Below are positions 21,401-36,400 of a stretch of 64,000 bases of DNA, piece by piece. Numbering within the stretch: position 1 is the first letter of the stretch; every line of letters starts with the position of its first letter. The notes under the pieces were generated by a model. That model was given only the letters and a program-made list of their open reading frames with translations. It made no database searches and had not been told where the DNA came from. The translations under genes were made by a program, and so were the position numbers. The stretch is from contig OX637333.1 of the NCBI GenBank assembly GCA_951799405.1, positions 10,167,960 through 10,231,959 on the forward strand. The letters run 5' to 3'. The DNA comes from Agapetus fuscipes (taxonomy: Eukaryota > Arthropoda > Insecta > Trichoptera > Glossosomatidae).

Positions 21401-24400
21401 AAAATGTTTGACTGGCGGTACACAGTGGCATACTTTTACCCACCTTGATGTATAGAAGTGAAGCCTGGACGGTGAGTGAAAGTGAAATTAGTAAGGTCCA
21501 TACTGTTGAAATGGACTTTCTAAGAATTGGGATGATTGGGAAAAAACGGAGTGACAGGGTGAGGAATGATTTTGTAAGAGAAGAATGTGGTGCAAGAGAA
21601 AGTGTGAAAGTGAAGATTAAAAGAAGTTTGTTAAGATGGTTTGGGCATATGGAGAGAATGAATGAGGAAAGACTGACGAAGAAAGTATATGTTGGTAGAA
21701 TAGATGGATGTTGTGGTAGAGGAAGACCGAGAAAGGTATGGATGGACCAAATATCCGAAATTGCTAATGAATGGAATATCCAGAGTCATAAAGAAGAGCT
21801 TGCATGAAGAAGGTTATGACTCTGGAGGAAATGAAAGAAGTATGTAAGGACAGAAAGAAATGGCGGTTGATCTGTAATGTTGGCGGCTAGGGTTTATTAA
21901 AATGAAATTTGTTTTATGTTTTAAGTGTTTGATGTCCATGTATATTATTATTATTGATTTAAAAAATGTAATTTGTCGTGTATGTTCCTTGACTTATAGG
22001 TTGGTATGCGGCTGACCACCCATGCTGTAAAAATGGTTCACTTTGCCAATGTCACCCCTGTTACAGGGAAGGACGGCGAGAGTTGCAGGGTGTATGTCCA
22101 TTTGAGATTGGTTTTTATGTTGTAGGCTCACATGAGGCACGTGCAAGCGCGAACTTGTACGTGTCTTGTTTGTGGGAATGCATGTAATGTGAATCTCCAA
22201 TGTAACATATCTTTGCAACTTAGATTAGATTAGATTAGATTAGATGGTGCAGGTCTCAGATATACAATCTGGCTTTATGCCGGAAAGAGGTTTCTTAGAC
22301 CAGATATTCGCGCTTCGACAAATAACAAAATCAAATAATTTATTTTCAAATTTGTATGCATTACATAACTTTTTGACGTCACAATCATAAATATAAAACA
22401 AACATAGTCACATATCATAAACAAATAAATAACAATCAATCCAGTGAAACAGTCTGGGGCAATTTCTCCCAAGGCGCTTTATCTTCTAGATATTCGCTAA
22501 GGGTATAATATTCCCCTGAGCACAGCCTTCTCTTTATAACTGCCCCAAACTGCACCACCGGCAGGCTTTGAATGTTCACTGGAACCGTGTTAAACAAGCG
22601 AATACACTGCCCCTCAAAAGACTTCCTCACTCTCTCTAACCTAGTTGAGTGAGTGGAGAGTTTGTTCTTATTTCTGGTATTAACATTATGCAAATCGCTA
22701 TTCTTGTCAAAAAGATTTATATTCCTCCTGACGTACATCAAGTTTTCATAAATGTACTGAGACATGAAAGTAAGAATTTTATAGTTTTTAAATTTAGTTC
22801 TTAGGGTTTCCCTTGGGGGCAATTGGTATAAACCACGGATGGCTCGTTTTTGGAGTACAAAAATTCTGTCGGCATCGGCAGCATGACCCCACAACAGAAT
22901 GCCATACGACATTAAGCTGTGAAAATAACTGTAATATACTAATTTTGCAGCGTTCAAATTTGCTAAATTTCTTATTCTTTTAACGGCATATGCCGCAGAA
23001 CTAAGTTTCTCGGCTAAGTTATTAATGTGTGCCCCCCATTGCAATTTGGAATCTAGAGTAATGCCGAGAAAAACAGTGAAATCCACAGGATCAAGCTGTT
23101 CGCCTTTAATAGTAATACTTGTATTTAAATATTTAACATTGGGTAGCGAGAATTTAATGCACTTTGTCTTCTTTTCATTTAAAAGCAAATTGTTTGCGGT
23201 GAACCATTTCACCACTTCTGAAATAGAATTATTTATATCGTCAAAAACAACATTTTTCCTACCTACTTTGAATATCAAAGAGGTATCGTCAGCAAACAAA
23301 ACAGGCTCATTTTGTTTTACCATATAAGGTAAATCATTTATGTAAACAAGAAAAAGAAATGGTCCAAGAATTGACCCCTGTGGTACACCCATGCGAACTA
23401 AAGAACCGGAAGATGTCTCTCCGCAAACAGATACCCTCTGAAATCTGTCACGCAAATAGTCCTCTATGAGGACCAATGCACTGCCCCTCACACCGTAGTG
23501 ATCCAGTTTTTGGACCAATGTACGGTGTGGTACGCAGTCAAAGGCCTTTGACAGATCACAGAAGATACCTATGCATCACATGACTCTTCCCAGGCATTAA
23601 AAATTTGATGCATAAGCTCAACACCTGCATCGGTCGTTGAGCGTCCTTTGGTAAAGCCAAATTGTTTTTTATGCATTAATTTATTATTGTGAAAATAAGT
23701 AAGTAACTGGTTTAACATAATTTTTTCAAAAATTTTACTAAGGGTCGGTAGGATGGAAACAGGTCTAAAGTTAGAGGGGTCTGTTTTACAACCGCTTTTA
23801 AACAAAGGCACTATTTTACTGTGTTTCATGAGGTCGGGAAACACACCAGTCTCAATACATTTATTGAAAACTCCTGCCAAATGAGGAGCCACAAAATCTA
23901 TTATAGAACTAACAATTGTAACCGAAAGCCCATCCAGATCAGTTGTCTTTTTTAATTGTAAGCCCCTGAATACTTCAACAATGTTTATGGGAAAAACTGG
24001 GTTGAAAGTGAATTCCGTGTTACACTTATCGATACTTTGTCCAAGCAAGGATAAAGCTATTTTGGAAGATGAATCCAGCGATTTGGTTGTTAAAATTGGG
24101 ATATCCGCAAAAAAAGAATCGAATGCATTAGCAACTTCTTTATGACTTGTTATGAGTTGATCTTTAATAAGTAAATTTAAATTAAAATCACGAGGTTTGG
24201 ATTTTCCAGTTTCAGTGTTTATAATTTTCCATGTAGTTTTTACAATATCTGAGCTGCGTGTAATTTTATTATTTATATAGTTTGATTTTGCAATAGCACA
24301 ATCATTCTTAAATGCTTTTGAAAACTTTCTGACATATTCAATAAATTCATTACTTTTATTGTGACGTGCTTTTTCTGCATACAAGTCAAATAGTTCAATT

Positions 24401-27400
24401 CTTTTTTTATATATTTCAGATGTAGCCCAATCACTAAACTTTATGGAACCGTTTATTTTTATGGTCACGGGTTTAAATACTCTACTACATTCAGACTTTA
24501 CAACATGAAATAAAGAATTATAATATTGGGATAGACAGATAGTCGAAAAACAGTAGGCCGTAAATAAAAAGGTCTACGCGGCTTTCGTAGATCTTGAGAA
24601 AGCCTTCGACTCAGTGGATAGAAGTATGATGTGGTGTGTGCTTGAGAGGTATGGTGTGAACAAAGCACTTCTGAACACGATACGCGCCATCTATCTAAAT
24701 AGCAGGGCGTGTGTCAGGTGGATGGAGAATACAGCGAGTATTTTAATGTGTACAAGGGTGAGACAGGGTTGCATAATGAGCTTATGGTTATTCAATATAA
24801 TCATGGATCATGGATTGTGTTAAACAAGCGAATCTGGAAGGGCATGGCATACAGATTGGAGAGAGAAAAGTCGGAGTTCTGCTTTATGCTGATGACGCAG
24901 TATTAATTGCTGATTCAGCAGCGGAACTTCAGGCAATGCTCTCTAGTCTGAACCATGCTCTGTGTGTGAACAAGTTGAAAATTAATGCAAATAAGACGAA
25001 AGTACTGATTTTTGACAGAACGGATGAAAATGAAGAATGCACGTTTATGTTGAATGGTACGAAAGTTGAAATTGTGGATGAATTTAGATACTTGGGAAGT
25101 ATGTTTGAGAAGAATGGAAAGATGACAAGAGAACTTGAGAATAGGGTGTGCAAGGGAAAGCAAGTGGTCGGTGCAATAGGAAGAATAGCAAAGAACAAAC
25201 GATTGACGATGGATCTGAGAATGGCGGTACACAATGGCATATTGTTACCGACTTTGATGTATGGAAGTGAAGCATGGACAGTGAACGATAGCGAAATGAG
25301 TAGAGTATGTACGGTGGAAATGAAGCGTTTGAGAAGCATGACAGGAAAAACTCTGAGGGATAGAGTTAGGAATGAATGGGTAAAAAAATAATGTAATTTG
25401 AAAGAGGATGTGAAAGTTAAGGTACAAAAGAATGTGATGAGATGGCTTGGGCATGTGGAAAGAATGAATGATGATAGACTGACAAAGTATGTATACAAAG
25501 AAAGTGTGAAAGGAAAAAGAAGGAAGGGACGACCGAGAAAAGTATAGAGTGATCAGATTGAGGAGATTATGAAAGAATGGGATATACAAAGTGAGCGTAA
25601 AAGAAGAAAATGCATGAAAAAGGTGATGGATATGAATGAATTGAAAGAGGTATGTAAGGATAGGAAAAAATGGAGGCAACTCTGCAGAGGCTCTGGCCAC
25701 CCCTAGCGGAATGGCGACAGAGTTACAGTTACAGCATGTCAACATACAAAATAAACTAAGAACATAAACATGGCAACTTCTGCCGCCTTTCCCTGACACA
25801 GGGGTGGCATTGGCAAAGTGAACCATTTTTTTGGGCATGGATGGACAGCCTCATACCAACCGATGAGTCAGGAACAAAATAATAACATACATTTGACTAT
25901 ATAAAATAAACAATAAGTGAAAATCAATAAAATACAATTTAAATGAACATTTCAAATTTAAAAGCTTTTCATTCCTTTAGGGGCTTACGCACTAGCGGTT
26001 AGCGGCTTTTCCAATTTAGTATGCAACTGCTGGTGATCGTACGCACTAGAACCGCAATGTATTTGAACCGCGGCAGTTGAATGGAGAGCTGCGGCCCGCA
26101 TCGCGGCTGGCCGCCATCCAGGCGCGAGCGGTTCGTACATACGATGGATTCACCGAATCCCTTAACCCCAAGGTGTTAATGTATGGGAAATGATATTATA
26201 AATTTTGCTCAAGAGCATCGTATTTATACAGCGGCGATTACAAACATTTTTATTATTGTTATACTTTTTACATCTCCCTATCGAGCGTAAGCGAGAGATT
26301 ATATGTATGTATCTAACTACATACATATGCCATGCGGCATATATGTCTATACCGTAAAGTCAAGAGTCAAAAACAAACAAATCATCATAATATGCGAATA
26401 CTGGGAGCTCAGACGCGTCCAGAATCAAAGCAGATCTTTTGTTTTTGCGCATGCGCAATACGATCGATGGGTTTATTGTCTTCAGACATACTGGACAAAA
26501 TAGGGTATTGCAAATCGGGCGGATTTGACTATCCTCTCTTACTTTTTTATTTTCCCTTTTGTATGACATCAAATAAATAATTTTAACAATAATATGAATA
26601 ATTCTTCCTTCATGTATTAGTTTGCGTTGACTTTTTAACGCACGGCCACGGTGTTCAATATTTTTGTTCTTTGAAAAATAAAAATATGGATCCATCTTGT
26701 TCTCAGGTTATTGATTCAAATAGTAGATGGGACTGTTTAATTGAATCATTGTTACGTAAAAGTTTTTTGTCTAGACAATTTGCGGAAAAAAAAAAGTGGA
26801 TACTGGAAAACCAACTCCAATTTTAAAAATCACCAGCAAGTAAGAGGGAAGAGAGTAAGTAAGAAGAAGAAAGTAAGAGGGATGAAAGAATCAATAAAAA
26901 TTTCACTGAGAGCAAAAAAGAATTCTGGAGGTGGATCAACACTAACAGGAATAAAGATTCTATGTTGATCACTCCAGGAGTCAAAAATGCTGCCGGTGAG
27001 ATGTTGTGGGAGAATGAAGATGTATGCAAGAGATGGAAGGATTATTTTGAAGGGATCTCGGGTCAGGGTGAAAGAAGAAGCTATGCTAAAATGAAAGACG
27101 AGAATAAACTAAGAATTATGAAAGAAGAATTGAATGTCTGTATTAGAAGTCTGAAAAACGGGAAATCAGCTGGGATCGATGGCATAAATGGTGAAATGAT
27201 GAAAGTAGGAGGGGAATGCGTGTTAGAATGGATGTTTGCATTGTGTAAGCTTTGTGTGAAAGCTGGAGTGGTACCGATGGACTGGATGAAGGCAGTCATT
27301 GTCCCCATCTACAAAGGTAAAGGGGACAGAAAAGACTGTCAGAACTTCAGACCAATCAGTCTACTCAGTATACCAGGGAAAGTTTTTTGTAAGGTGATAA

Positions 27401-30400
27401 TTAAGAATGTGATTCTGACTACTGGTGGAAGGGTTTCCGATATACAGTCCGGTTTTATGACCGGTAGAGGCTGTGTTGACCAGATTTTCACTCTACGACA
27501 ACTTGTTGAAAAACAGCTGTCGGTGAGGGGAATACTGTTCACGGCCTTTGTAGATCTAGAGAAGGCTTTCGACTCAGTGGACAGAGGTATGTTGTGGGAT
27601 GTTCTGAAAGAATATGGAGTGAATGGGGCTCTCCTAAATGTGGTGCATGCAAACTATGAAAATAGTATGGCATGTGTTCGTATTGATGGCGAGTACAGTG
27701 AATGGTTTGAAGTTTTTAAGGGTGTAAGGCAAGGATGTGTGATGAGTCCATGGCTATTTAACATAGTCATGGACAAGTGTGTCCGAGATGCTAGGCTTGA
27801 TGATTGTGGATTAATGATAGGAGAGAGCAAAGTGAGTGTTCTACTGTATGCAGATGATGCGGTCCTTGTCTCTGACTCAGCAGTGGAACTACAAAAAATG
27901 CTCTCTAGACTGAACGAAGCTTTGAAAGATAATCATCTGAAATTGAATGCAAGTAAGACGAAAGTTCTGATTTTTGAAAGAGATGATGAAAATATGAATT
28001 ATGAGTTTAAAATAAATGGAATGAATGTCGGAATTGTCGAGGAATTTGTATATCTGGGTAGTAAGTTTCAAAAAGATGGAAGAATGACAGGGGAATTTGA
28101 AAGAAGAATAATGAAGGGAAGGTGTGTACTGGGTGCCACCGCTGGTATAGCCAAAAACCAAAACTTATCGAAAAATGTTCGATTGGCGGTACACGGTGGT
28201 ATACTAGTGCCCACTTTGATGTACGGAAGTGAAGCTTGGATGATGAATGAGAGTGAAATTAGTAAAGTCCATACGGTCGAAATGGACTTTCTAAGAAGTA
28301 TGATTGGAAAAAAACGGAAAGATAGGGTGAGGAATGAGTTAGTGAGAGAAGAATGTGGTGCAAGGGAAAGTATAAAAGTAAAAATCAAAAGGGGTTTGTT
28401 AAAATGGTTTGGACATATGGAAAGAATGAATGACGAAAGACTGACGAAGAGAGTGTACGCTGCAACTATGAATGGAAGCCGTGGTAGGGGAAGACCGAGG
28501 AAAGTATGGATGGATCAAATTTCCGAAATAGCGAATGAATGGGATTCAGAGTCATAACAAAAGGAGAGAGTGCATGAAAAAGATTATGACTCTGAATGAA
28601 ATGAAAGAAGTATGTAAGGACCGAAAGGAATGGCGGTTGATTTGCAACAATGGCGGCTAGGGCATTAATTCTAAGTGTAATATTAATTTTAATTTAACTT
28701 TATTTTAATTTTAATTTGTAATGTCTCATTATGAATTTTTTGTAAATCATTTATAATTTTTTGTGCTCCTTGACTGATAGGTTGGTACGAGGCTGACCAC
28801 CCGTGCTGTAAAAATCGGTTCACTTTTGCCAATGCCACCCCGGTTCAGGGAACGGCGGCAGGAGTTGCAAGGTTTATGTCCATGTGAGGTTTTCTTTATT
28901 TGTATGCACACATGCAGAATGTGTAGGCGCGAACCTACATGTGCCTGTCTGTAGGCATGCATTTCATATGAGCCTTAAATGCTTACATATCCTTGCAGCT
29001 TAGATTATAGATTATAGAAGAAAAAATCGTTTGTAAGACATTCTCCTGGCCTTAAAGGAGAAGTCAACCTTTCACGATGCTGTAATCGACGATTTTATGA
29101 AGAAAGAGCGTAGAATTGAGCTCAAGTATAAGTAAATGAATATCAGGTAAGTCATTTTTACAATAAAAATATAAATTGTTTATTGAAATCATTAAAATGT
29201 AATCAGGAAAATGTTCGCACATATGTTAATTTTAGACTTTCAGAGCAGAGCGTTTATTTGGATATCTTTTTAGTTACAGCTGTCAAATACAATAAGTACG
29301 TGTATGCTGCAAGAATTGATGGATGTCGTGGAAGAGGAAGACCGAGATAGGTATGGATGGACCAAATTTTCAAAATAGCGAGTGAATGGGATATCCAGAG
29401 TCATAATAAAAGAAGAGCTTGTATGAAAAAGGTTATGACTCTGGATGAAATGAAAGAAGTATGCAAGGACAGGAAGAAGTGGCGGCTAATCTGCAATGCT
29501 GATTTGTAATGTTGGTTTATTAGTTTGATACATTTTTTGCATAAAAAATTTTTGACTTTTTTTGTATAGATTTATTTTTAAGATTTTGTTGTTTTTTTTT
29601 TATACTTAAATGTTATTTATTACTCGTATTCCTTGACTTATAGGTTGGTATGAGGCTGACCACCCATACTGTAAAAATGGTTCACTTTGCCAATGTCACC
29701 CCTGTTTCAGGGAATGTCGGCAAGAGTTGCAGGGCTTATGTTCATTTGAGGTTTGAATTTATTTGTAAGTACACAATCAGCATTTGTAAGTGCGAACTAC
29801 ACGTGTTTGTTTGTGGGCATACATCTGAGAGCTTTGAATGAATACATCCTTGCAACTTAGATCATAGATTATAGACGTGCATTTCGTTTGTTGGCTAACA
29901 ATTATTTTTATATAGGTAGGTATATGAATCTATGTTTTTCTTCAGCTTCCCATGGGGAACAGATCACGGACCGCCACTGCCGCCATCATGTCTATACGCA
30001 CTAGCAGTTCAGTTAGCGGTTCAACATTCTGATTATCTGGATCTTTTTAATGATTATAATTCTCAGTTATAATTACAAATAGTTTACTATTTTTTTTATT
30101 TATTTATGTACCCACATAGCAATTAAAATTTTATTAACCCCTGAAGCGCCAGCGATTTTCTGCCTAATTCAGACACCCAACTCGTGTTTTTTTTATATTA
30201 AATAACTCCAAAGATACAAAACATATCTCCTGTGGGTTTTTTTATATCAAAAAACAGTGAAATAAAGTTTTTTAGTGCCTACCAAAAAAAATAAAACTTT
30301 TGTGAAATTATTATTTTACTCCATCATAATTTAGATTACGGAAAAAAGATCGAGATTCTAAAAATAGATATACCTCATTAGTATGCGTAAGCACGAAATC

Positions 30401-33400
30401 CCAATACATCGCAAAAAATAGAAGTTAATGACCCTTTTAATTTACACAAAGATTTTTTTTGAGTGTGTTAGTGTTCTTATGTCAACAAATTGTGGAATTC
30501 GGCTTTTTCAAGAGTCGGTTTTCAAGGTCAACTTAAATACTATATTTTAAATACCTACAAACAAAAATGAATGCTTTGAATTTATTGGTTGATGGTTCTA
30601 CCCAATAGCAGTACTTCATGCGATTTTCGATCTTATTGCTTTGTAAAAACTAAAGAAAAATGAAAAAAATCGCGTATAGTACTATGAGCGCGGATCCGCG
30701 TTCCGGCGACTGAGGGGTTAAAACATATTAGCTACAAAAATTTCAAAACAACTTGCGATCTGACCAATTTCATTACGTGTTTCCAGTAAAGAATGAATCA
30801 AGTATATTATTTAGATTTTGGGCAGTAACTTTGTGAAAGCACATTTTAATTAATTAAAATACTTTTTTAACTTTGTTACAATTCACTTGAGTTTTATTTT
30901 TAATTTTTTTTAAAAAACACAACCAGTTTCGGGAGAAGCAGTACCTCCCATCTTCAGGTGTAAATATCAACATGAATCAAGTATTTTTTTTTTTTCTTTT
31001 GTGTTTTTCGGTAGTAAAAATATACAGCACAAGCTATCCCGACGGCGTACATTTTGATAATGAACTCAACACGTCTTCGAGCGGTCTAACCGCTTAACGC
31101 GGTTTCATCGCGGTTGGCCGCTATAGCGGTCAGCCGCTGTGGCAACCGGACCGCTCAAACCGCCGAAGTCGGACCGCTCAAACGAACCGCCTAAGCGGCC
31201 AGCCACTAGTGCGTAAGGCCCCTTACTTATAAGTAGCCACATACCATTCTATAGGCTAAGAACCCAACTGTAAAAATGGTTCACTTTGGCAATGCCACTC
31301 CTGTTTCAGAGAAGGTTGGCAAGAGTTGCAGGGCTTGTGTTCATTTGAAATTTGGGTTTTTACATTGCAAGTTCACGTGTGGCATTTTTAGGCTCAAGCA
31401 TACACCTGTCTGCTTGTGGGCATGGATTTTATATTAATCTTAAATGTTACTATCACAGATTGTAGATTATACAGTGTATAATATTTTACTGACCTTGAAC
31501 TCCTCAAGAGATAGGCTGGAGGAAGGAGGCTGTAAGAAGAAGGTGAAGTCCTTGAACATCTTAGACTTGATAGTACGCAAGCGGTGGGGTCCCTGCTTTC
31601 CACTCTCATCAAGAACTTCATACTCCTCCTAGAATCAAACATCAAGCAATAGATTTGTGAGCAGAATTGGCAGTGCTTACATAAGAGCAGCGAAGCTAGT
31701 CTACGACCCTACTCTCACAGCAACAGAAGGAAAGTCGGAATGCTCATCCTCTTCTATAGGTACTACAACGGTGTCTGTTCTGATGAAATATCCTCACTTA
31801 TACCTCTTCCTATCGTCTCAACTAGGGTAACTCCTAGGAGGCTCACATTCATCCCTTTGCAATCGATCACAGCCCAATTTAATCCTGTCTTATTCAAAAC
31901 CAAATTTGAATTGCCACTTCTTTCAATGTCTCAAAACAATGGCAAAACAACACACAACACTATGCAGCCCTACTACAAAGGATCAGGACATCAACCGCAA
32001 CACAACCAACACCCACACCTTTGGCTAAAAAGTGTAACACACAAATAAATTCCCCCCCATTAGGGTTACTAATGAGAGGAAACATGAAAACAACAGAAAA
32101 AATTCCACACCTTTGCGGCACTACAAGTGTCATCGACCTCTAGATTTTTTGAAATCTAAGGAGTCTCCGCATAGGATTCCTTTAAAAAAATAATCAACTA
32201 ACGGCCAAAGTGACTGGTTTGTGAATGAGTGTGACATAAATGAGAATATGAGAGTAAAAGTTCAAAGGAGTACAATAAGATGGTTTGGGCTTCTACTAGA
32301 AAGAATGGACGATGAAAGATTGTCAAAAAGAGTGAACAAAGGGAATGCACAATGGCCAGCGTGGAAGGAGAAGACCGAGGCAAGAAATAAGCGAAGATTG
32401 CAAATGACTGGAATCTGTAGTGTGAATAAAATAAGGGGTGTGCATGAAGAAAGTGATGAATGTCGAGGAGATGAGAGAAGTGCGCAAGGACAACAAAGTG
32501 AAGACACATCTGCGGAGATACTGGCCACCTTTAATGGAATGGCAGCTTGATACAAGTGAAACCTAGAATGATGCATATGACAAGAATTTCAAATACTGGA
32601 TAATAGTCTAAGAGCTAGACGTATGAAACCTTACCTCATCGACTACCAGGCAGAGACATGGTCAGGCTGGTAGTTTGCATCGAGTACATGATTTTTTCAC
32701 AGATCTGCCTTTTCCTATCCTGGAGCGTTTTGGATGCGGCTCTTCAAAGAGGCCCAAAAAATGATGCAAACTACCTCATCGACTACCAGGCAGAGACTAG
32801 TAAAAACTAATGCTCCATATTAATTACCTGCTTTTTGCATAAAAAAAAATATTCCAAACCTGGAGCGTTTTGAATGCGGCCATTTTTTTTAAATTATAAA
32901 AAACGATCTTTTGAAGTTAGTTGTATGAGCCATGGAAATAAAGTAAAAAAATATGATACTACATACATTACTTGTAATAAGAGGATAAACATACTACAAA
33001 TTTGTATTTCCAACCCTTCTTGTTCAGGAGAAAGGGGGGTAAAATGTTATTTTTTACAATATATTTTATAACTCAGAAACAAAAAAGAAAATATGATATT
33101 TTTGTACGTTGAATATAAGAACATTAATTTGTATACAATAATGACATCTTACATATTCTTGCTATCTGCTGTTGTTCCAGAGCATTTTCCAAAAAACTTT
33201 ACGGCAGTTCCCGTTTTTGGTTCAAAATTCGGTTTGAACGCCTTAGTATTTTATTTTAAAAATTTATAAAAAATACCATCACCTAGAAGATTAAATTTCC
33301 TTTAAAATTGTATGAATATTTACTATTTTATTGTGAAAGGATTGTATGTTATAGCGGTTTAACTTTCGTGACGTATTTTGATGGTTGTATATAAGTACCT

Positions 33401-36400
33401 ACCTATCTAGCACGAGTATATGCGTAATATTATGATGATTTCATATTATCATCATAATATCACGCAAAATATGTTAACACAAGATTAACCGCTATTCTGT
33501 TCAAACCTTTCACGATAAAATAGTTCATATCCATACAGTTTTACAGGCAATTTAATCTTCTAGGGCAGGGGTCTTCAACCTTTTTTAGTGCAAGGGCCAA
33601 ACATCGATTTCACATCGTCCGAAGGGCCACAACTTTTCACGACACTTTACCACCTAATCAATAAAATAAAAGACATACATACTCGTAATTTCAAATTTCA
33701 ATAATCTTTATTGGTTAATTAAAGTCAATCTTTATTGGTTAATTAAAGTCAATCAATGTGATTTTTGACATTGTTTATTTTTTACAAGTTTGATATTTTT
33801 TTTTCATTTTTGTGGTTGCAACCCGCAGACTACCTTCCAGATGTGCATCTGTAATTCTCGACCTTGTTGTCGATTTCACATACTTCATACGAGAAAACAG
33901 CTGCTCACACACATATGTGCTCCCAAACAATGAAATCATTTTCATGGCATTTTTTCGGATTTCAGGAAGCGAGTTGTGATCGACATATTTTGCATAGAAA
34001 TCAAAAACACCCACGTCGCACTTGTCTTTCAATTCCGAATTACACTGCACATCTATAACCTCCATCTGAAAATTTTCCGGCATGTCTTCAACGGATACAC
34101 CGAATGGTCGGGCAAAGAGACTGATGTATTTTTCACTATCTCTGAAGTCAGAAAACCTCGATTGAAACTCTTTTGAGTAAATCTACTGGGGGGGAATGTG
34201 CCGAACCTTCTTGTGGTCCCCCCTGTGAGTAGTGCCATGAAAAGAATCAAAATGACACAAAAAACACCGAGAACTCCGAAAAAAAAGTGCTCGTATTCGT
34301 ATATATCGCATATCACTGGGCGCGATATTTTATTTTTTTAGCCTCTGGTGGCCGCGGGCCGCAAGAAATTAGCTGGTGGGCCACATGAGGCCCGAGGGCC
34401 GCGGGTTGAAGACCTTAGTTCTAGGGGATGGTATTTTTTATATATTTTTACAATCAAACACTAAGGCCGTTTGTCCACCGCACGCCGTCACCGTCACGTC
34501 ACCGAGAACGAGATTATTTCGGGCCGAGTTTTATTGATGTGACGGCGATCTTTTGTCCACCGCGACCGATTTCGCTGGTTATAGGTTATATATTGTATTG
34601 CCTATAACCAGGCAAAACATAAATACATAACATGTACCGCTACTTTGGCGCCGTCATCTCGTTCCCGGTGACGTGACGGTGACGGCGTGCGGTGGACAAA
34701 CGGCCTAAGGCGTTCAAACCGGATTTTGACCAAAAAACGGGAAACGCCGTAACGGTTTTTAGGAAAATATTTCACTTCAAAATTTATTTTCTCTGAAACT
34801 ATAGCAGATAGCAAGAATATATTGTAAGAGATCATTATTGTATACAAATTTATGTTCTTATATTTGACGTACAAAAATATCATATTTTCTTTTTTGTTTC
34901 CGAGTAATAAAATATATTGTAAAAAATAACATTTTACCCCCCTTTCTCCTGAACAAGAAGGGTTGGAAATACAAATTTGTAGTATGTTTATCCTCTTATT
35001 ACAAGTAATGTATGTAGTATCATATTTTTTTTACTTTATAGCAGTCCGAAGGACTGTTATAAAGTATTGTATTCGCCCGAAAAAAAAAAAATGAGGTTTC
35101 AACGGAAATGAGTTGTCCTGCACCAGGACATGCAAAAAAACCTAATTTGTCGAACCTGTCCGTCCGTCCGTCCGTCCGTATGGATGTATGTATGTCCCAG
35201 CCGGAACTACTAATCGCAGAGACACCAATTTTTGGATTTAGAGAATTGACAACCACAGATTTTGATGGGCCGACCGGCATGGCACCAACCTGAAAATTCA
35301 AGATGGCTGCCATACAAAAAAAACATAAAACTGCATTTTTCTCAAAAACGACTCTAACGATTTTCTTTAAAATTTCAGTGTGGTCGTTGCTTAAATTGTC
35401 GCGAAGAAAATTTGTTATGGCAACACTCTTCCCAACCTGCGTCTATGAGTTGCCATATGAAAGAAAAAAACGATTGTGATTATCTCGGAAATGGCTGGGT
35501 TGACAACAAAAAAATGTTCTAATATTACGCGCAATATTAATTTCTACAAAAATTTAAAGAATACTTTAAAAATTTTTTTACTTGAAGTACCGTTTACACG
35601 ATCTCAAAATTTTCATCGAAAATATTAAAAAGACCCATAAAAACGCAATTTTGTAAAACTTTTTTTAGGTTCACAAGAAAGATAAATTTATAAACTTCTT
35701 TGCACTATAATTTGTTTTTCACTATTTTGAGAATTCAAGATGGCTTCCAAAGAAGAGAAAACTTCAAATGCGATTTTCTCAAAATCGGCTCGAACGATTT
35801 TTTTTTAATTTTCAGTAAAGTAGTTGCTTGATACATTCTTACCAAATTTTGGTATGGCAACATTTTTGCTAATCTGCGTCTATGAGTTGCCATATGAAAA
35901 AAATAAACAATTGTGATTTTCTCAGAAGTGAAAGCGTTGACAAAAAATATATGTTCTACAATTTTATACGTAACATCAAATTCTATATAAAAATTAAATA
36001 ATTTTTTTGAAAATAAAAACATAAAGTGCCGTTTACATGATTTCAAAAATTGAAATTAAAAGGCTACAAAAACCCATCAGAACGCAAAAAACTTTTATGT
36101 TTCTTAACTTTATCAGAAAAAACTTTTGTATTACTATAATTCAGTGTGAAACATTTTTCAAATTTTAGAAAATTCAAGATGGCTTCCGAACAGCTGAAAG
36201 TTTCAAATGAGATTTTCTCAAAAACGGCTCCTACGATTTTCTTTATTTGTTCTGCATAATCGTCATTATAATACTGCTATGTAACAACAATAACCATTGC
36301 CTCATAATTTACTTTGTTTTGGGTGTTGCCATACAAGAGAAAAAAATAATTTAAAATTTCTCGGCAGAGAAAGGGTTAACTAAAAAATAATGTTCTACAA

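Larger units (their letters stand above)
25978..31226. mobile_element. Possible DNA element with inverted ends ggggcttacgcactagcgg, carrying LINEs
   Basis: The left end at 25979-26010 (ggggcttacgcactagcggt) mirrors the right end at 31190-31226 (inverted: ggggccttacgcactagtgg). The same phrase (acgcactagcagttcagtta) recurs internally at 29996, so two related elements may be nested. G/C-rich blocks made of repeated agcggtt/aaccgct words lie next to both ends. No transposase is seen. Confidence 0.45.
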
